From Desulfobacterales bacterium (GTDB lineage Bacteria; Desulfobacterota; Desulfobacteria; Desulfobacterales; UBA11574): a stretch of 16,458 nt of DNA. Location: assembly GCA_012974475.1 (NCBI GenBank), contig JAAXQD010000117.1:1-16458 (forward strand), written 5' to 3'. The translations under genes and the position numbers were made by a program. Positions 14,934 to 16,458 of this stretch are shown piece after piece. Positions within the stretch are counted from its first letter, which is position 1; every line of letters begins with the position of its first letter. The notes under the pieces were generated by a model, which was not told where the DNA came from, did no database searches, and worked only from the letters and a program-made list of their open reading frames with translations.

Positions 14934-15500
14934 TTAGTAGGTAAAATCTATAGTATACCAATCAGTTTCAAAGTCCCAAAGAGAAACAAAAAAGAGGACA
15001 TAATGTAAATAATAGGGAAGGGTTACTTTGCTGAGTTCGGCTTTGGCTCTTAATTGATAACGTTGATTTTTTTCAAGCTGTTCGAGGGAGACGATTTCCA
15101 GACCGTCGATTTCAGTTATTAATTTCTTGGCCTCATCGAAAGATCGCAAAACCCGGGGTCCGTTTTTTTCCCAGGAGCGTTTTATGGTAAACTCTTCTTT
15201 AAGATTGTCGTATTTGACGGTATTTGTAACCATTACATCGGTTATCTTTTTGTCGAACCATAGCGTGCGGACTTGATAAAGACTGACAAAAAATGAAAAT
15301 CTCGTGGGAACACCACTTAAGATGGCCTTTTTCATTTTTTCTTTAAAGGCACCTTCGACACTCAGATAAACAAGAAGCTCGTCCTGTGTATTTGTGACGA
15401 TGATATCTGTCAACCTGGCATCTTGGGCAAAGCCCGAACTCTGAACAAAAAAAAGGATAACGAGGAGCAGGGCGAGCGTTTTTCGGCTCATGAATGACAT
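14934..15500 (-). CDS. DUF4390 exported protein upstream of ntrYX
   Basis: This 188-aa protein has a signal peptide (about 1-25, ending near SSGFAQ) and a DUF4390-type body rich in beta-strands. RLTDIIVTNTQDELLVYLSVEGAF comes first, with FKEKMKKAILSGVPTRFSFFV and the C-terminal LPYYLHYVLFFVSLWDFETDWY following. It should be periplasmic or attached to the membrane. In other Proteobacteria a DUF4390 gene commonly sits directly ahead of ntrY, which supports both calls and suggests a role in the signal input of that kinase, though none is proven. The stop lies 14 bases before the ntrY start. ATGs at codons 1 and 4 are both possible starts; neither has a strong ribosome site. Confidence 0.8.
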   Translation of the reverse strand: MSFMSRKTLALLLVILFFVQSSGFAQDARLTDIIVTNTQDELLVYLSVEGAFKEKMKKAILSGVPTRFSFFVSLYQVRTLWFDKKITDVMVTNTVKYDNLKEEFTIKRSWEKNGPRVLRSFDEAKKLITEIDGLEIVSLEQLEKNQRYQLRAKAELSKVTLPYYLHYVLFFVSLWDFETDWYTIDFTY

Positions 15501-15710
15501 GGTTATAATTTTGTATTTCTTTGCGTAACAGATATAAGAGCGGCCATTAATATTCCCAAATCAATACCCGATAACGTGCAATGCCGAATCAAGCTTTCAC
15601 TCGACGCAGATTTTTCCCCAACATGCAAGTCTCAATGCCTTGGATTAAGGATCGAAATTTTAGCAATTATCTCCAAAGGATACTAAATTTGATTAATAGC
15701 GGATACCTTC

Positions 15711-16439
15711 TTAAATGGCAAGTGATTTTGATTGAACGGAAGGCAATTCGTTTGGATCGTTGATTATGAGGGTTTCCCATGATTCTTTTTGGACAAAGAA
15801 ATTTTTAAGAAAAGCATGGTTGAAGGCATGACCGGATTTGCTGGCGACCACATGACCTAAAATAGGCATGCCCAGAAGTGAAAAGTCACCGATGCAATCG
15901 AGAATTTTATGTCTCACAAATTCATCCTTATACCGCAAGCCCCCCTCATTGAGCACATCCTCAGCATCAATGGCGATTACATTTTCCAGGGAGACGCCAC
16001 GGGCCAGACCGTAACGTTTTAGATATTCGTATTCATGCACAAAACCAAACGTTCTGGCACGACTTATTTCATTTTCGAAAACATGATCCGAAATGTCCGC
16101 AGAATAGGACTGCTTTTTAATGAGCGGGTGATCAAATTCGATGGTACAGGTTATCTTATAACCCGGATGTGGATATATGCCGACCATTTTTTCGTCTTTT
16201 TTAATCTCGATCGGCTCTTTGACCACAAAAAAACATTTGGGCGCGTCTTGATCCTCTACCCCCGCTGATTTTATCAATGAAGTAAAAGGACCGGCGCTAC
16301 CGTCCATGATCGGCATCTCGTACGCATCGATCTCCACCAGGGCATTGTCGATGGAAAGGCCGGCAAAACTGGCCATAAGATGCTCTATTGTTGAAACAAT
16401 AAAGCCCTCATACCCGATAACAGTTGCCAGGCTTGTATC
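15711..16439 (-). CDS. lpxC: UDP-3-O-acyl-GlcNAc deacetylase LpxC, N-terminus missing
   Basis: LpxC removes acetate from UDP-3-O-acyl-N-acetylglucosamine, the committed step of lipid A synthesis, so its presence indicates an LPS-bearing outer membrane. About 243 residues remain: the zinc-binding motif STIEHLMASFAGL (usual HExxH-type site), then MDGSAGPF, HKILDCIGDF with the second His and Asp of the zinc site, and GHAFNHAF with the catalytic base His. The C-terminus is complete. Roughly the first 60 residues are absent because the real sequence ends at 16439, where a sequencing adapter begins. The gene is upstream of DUF4390 with a 210-base gap holding no other gene. Confidence 0.93.
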   Translation of the reverse strand, partial: DTSLATVIGYEGFIVSTIEHLMASFAGLSIDNALVEIDAYEMPIMDGSAGPFTSLIKSAGVEDQDAPKCFFVVKEPIEIKKDEKMVGIYPHPGYKITCTIEFDHPLIKKQSYSADISDHVFENEISRARTFGFVHEYEYLKRYGLARGVSLENVIAIDAEDVLNEGGLRYKDEFVRHKILDCIGDFSLLGMPILGHVVASKSGHAFNHAFLKNFFVQKESWETLIINDPNELPSVQSKSLAI

Positions 16440-16458
16440 CTGTCTCTTATACACATCT
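16440..16458. other. Nextera transposase mosaic-end adapter at contig edge
   Basis: The last 19 bases are exactly CTGTCTCTTATACACATCT, the Tn5 mosaic end used in Nextera libraries. Translated leftwards they give the tell-tale false N-terminus MYKRQ on the lpxC frame. This is not organismal DNA. Confidence 0.97.

Noticed and set aside
14920..14961. TTG-initiated longer ntrY
   Set aside because: It overlaps the DUF4390 stop and adds residues not typical of the family; ATG at 14919 is simpler.
1..16458. CRISPR array or toxin-antitoxin pair
   Set aside because: No regularly spaced direct repeats and no recognisable two-gene toxin-antitoxin arrangement were found.

Overview
The window looks like a contig end from a Gram-negative sulfate-reducer-type bacterium (Desulfobacterota, probably Desulfobacterales). 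This is inferred from family resemblance (DUF4390-NtrY-NtrX, a ThiXYZ-type importer, PilZ and DUF481 proteins, LpxC); no 16S or other decisive marker is present. The last 19 bases are the Nextera transposase mosaic end, so the right end is library adapter and the final gene, lpxC, is cut by it.

Layout. 1-1063: a mobile or accessory edge. It holds the 5' part of an ISL3-family transposase whose start codon and ribosome site lie in a hairpin, then a stretch with an inverted repeat and a 38-codon ORF. 1050-1111: a 3' fragment of tRNA-Ala(GGC) with inverted core arms, best read as the attachment site of an integrated element that lay to the left. 1112-3590: small genes, namely a PilZ protein, a DUF481 outer-membrane gene broken by an internal deletion, and an unrecognised 120-aa protein.

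3590-8876: a thiamine-precursor region. Two TPP riboswitches diverge from a shared promoter region near 6505. The leftward one leads an ABC importer (ThiZ ATPase, ThiX permease, ThiY binding protein). The rightward one leads thiD followed by a 415-aa Nramp-fold transporter that lacks the usual metal-binding motifs. A 179-bp near-perfectly symmetric palindrome sits in the leader between the leftward riboswitch and thiZ. A second palindrome (8879-8967) follows the Nramp-like gene.

8968-10080: a small orphan P-loop protein and a DUF4389 membrane protein. 10086-16439: a leftward run of lpxC (partial), DUF4390, ntrY-like sensor kinase, ntrX-like regulator, rsmD and coaD. The NtrX-like regulator has GAFSSS where sigma-54 activators have GAFTGA.

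The most interesting points are the Nramp-like transporter under TPP control with altered substrate residues, the palindrome inside a riboswitch leader, the tRNA-Ala attachment site, and the NtrX-like regulator without a normal sigma-54 contact loop. No CRISPR array, complete tRNA or rRNA was found.
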